NCBI GenBank assembly: GCA_030631125.1
Contig: DAOVLS010000185.1
Location: 1-5,507 of the forward strand
From: Planctomycetales bacterium
Lineage (GTDB): Bacteria; Planctomycetota; Phycisphaerae; SM23-33
Length of the DNA: 5,507 nucleotides
Reading direction: 5' to 3'
Shown: in pieces, positions 5,140-5,507 of the stretch
Position numbering within the stretch: position 1 is the first letter of the stretch
Layout: every line of letters starts with the position of its first letter
The notes under the pieces: model-generated
Told to the model about the DNA's origin: nothing
Database searches by the model: none
What the model saw: only the letters and a program-made list of their open reading frames with translations
Program-made: the position numbers and the translations under genes

Positions 5140-5507
5140 ATGGCCGCCGAAGTAAGCATTTATCCCCGAACGGGCCCAACCGAAGCGGTCCTCGCGGCTG
5201 TTCATCAGCGGATCGGCACACAGAAATTCAACGCCTGGTTCAAAAACGGGACTCGCCTCGTCGTGGAAAATGATGACTTGAAGGTCGGCGCAGCCAATCC
5301 GTTTATCGCCGGATGGATTGAGAGTCATTTCGCCGACGACCTCGCCGCTGCGGGAAGAGAAGTTACAGGTCAACGAAAACGAGTAACGATTTCCGTGGAC
5401 CCGACATTAAGCGGGCTGCTTCACAGGCATCAACTCGACCTCCAGGCGAACCTCGTGGACCGCGGAACGGCAGGAACCGCCCGACACCGGTATTCGCCGG
5501 CGTCCAG
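5140..5507 (+). CDS. dnaA: Chromosomal replication initiator DnaA, N-terminal part
   Basis: From ATG 5140 the frame is open to the window edge (122 codons). Residues about 13-72 match DnaA domain I, the module for self-assembly and helicase or partner contacts: AVLAAVHQRIGTQKFNAWF (16-34), then LVVENDDLKVGAANPFIAGWIESHF (40-64), with the family's conserved aromatic and Asn-Pro-Phe/Trp positions (Trp33, Phe34, Asn53, Phe55, Trp59). From about 73 the sequence is polar and low in pattern, as expected for the variable domain II linker. The AAA+ and DNA-binding domains would lie beyond the window, so the call rests on domain I alone. The start is supported by AAGGA (5128-5132) 7 bases upstream. 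The gene is divergent from everything to its left and sits behind a DnaA box, which agrees with the assignment. Confidence 0.85.
   Translation, partial: MAAEVSIYPRTGPTEAVLAAVHQRIGTQKFNAWFKNGTRLVVENDDLKVGAANPFIAGWIESHFADDLAAAGREVTGQRKRVTISVDPTLSGLLHRHQLDLQANLVDRGTAGTARHRYSPAS

Noticed and set aside
4907..5155. An 82-codon plus-strand frame in front of dnaA.
   Set aside because: It has no Shine-Dalgarno, overlaps the DnaA box, the candidate promoter and the dnaA start, and its product shows no domain pattern.

Overview
The window looks like chromosome from a moderately GC-rich bacterium, probably a planctomycete. This is inferred from three things: the RDD membrane protein has a zinc-ribbon N-terminus and a Pro/Gln-rich linker, there is an unnamed secreted protein of a kind I associate with that phylum, and the MnmE-like GTPase is degenerate. 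No marker gene here settles the taxonomy. There is no transposase, phage gene, CRISPR array, tRNA or rRNA.

Layout, left to right. All genes from 1 to 4647 lie on the minus strand, and a single gene on the right lies on the plus strand. Read in transcription order, the minus-strand set is: a secreted protein of unknown function (4647-3985); an RDD-family membrane protein with a zinc ribbon (3870-3157); rpmA for ribosomal protein L27 (3046-2813), behind an excellent sigma-70-type promoter; obgE (2675-1665); coaX, type III pantothenate kinase (1647-898); and an MnmE-like GTPase whose start overlaps the coaX stop (901 to the left edge, cut off). rpmA, obgE, coaX and the MnmE-like gene read as one housekeeping operon: ribosome component, ribosome-assembly GTPase, coenzyme A synthesis and a second GTPase. 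The usual partner rplU is not beside rpmA.

On the right, 5140 to the window end encodes the N-terminal domain of DnaA on the plus strand. The roughly 490-bp gap between the two divergent gene sets holds a perfect DnaA box (TTATCCACA, read on the minus strand), a plausible dnaA promoter and an AT-rich stretch. Together with the switch of gene direction, this makes it a candidate replication origin or at least the autoregulated dnaA control region.

The least explained content is a set of short, low-complexity repeats at gene boundaries. A TTGACAAT/GGCAATTGAA family fills the rpmA-obgE gap from stop codon to start codon and recurs just upstream of the secreted-protein gene. A 7-bp tandem repeat (GGGACCA/GGGACTA/GGGATTA) encodes the last residues and the stop codon of obgE. 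A 111-bp element with 31-bp inverted arms built of GGGAT words lies in the dnaA intergenic region.
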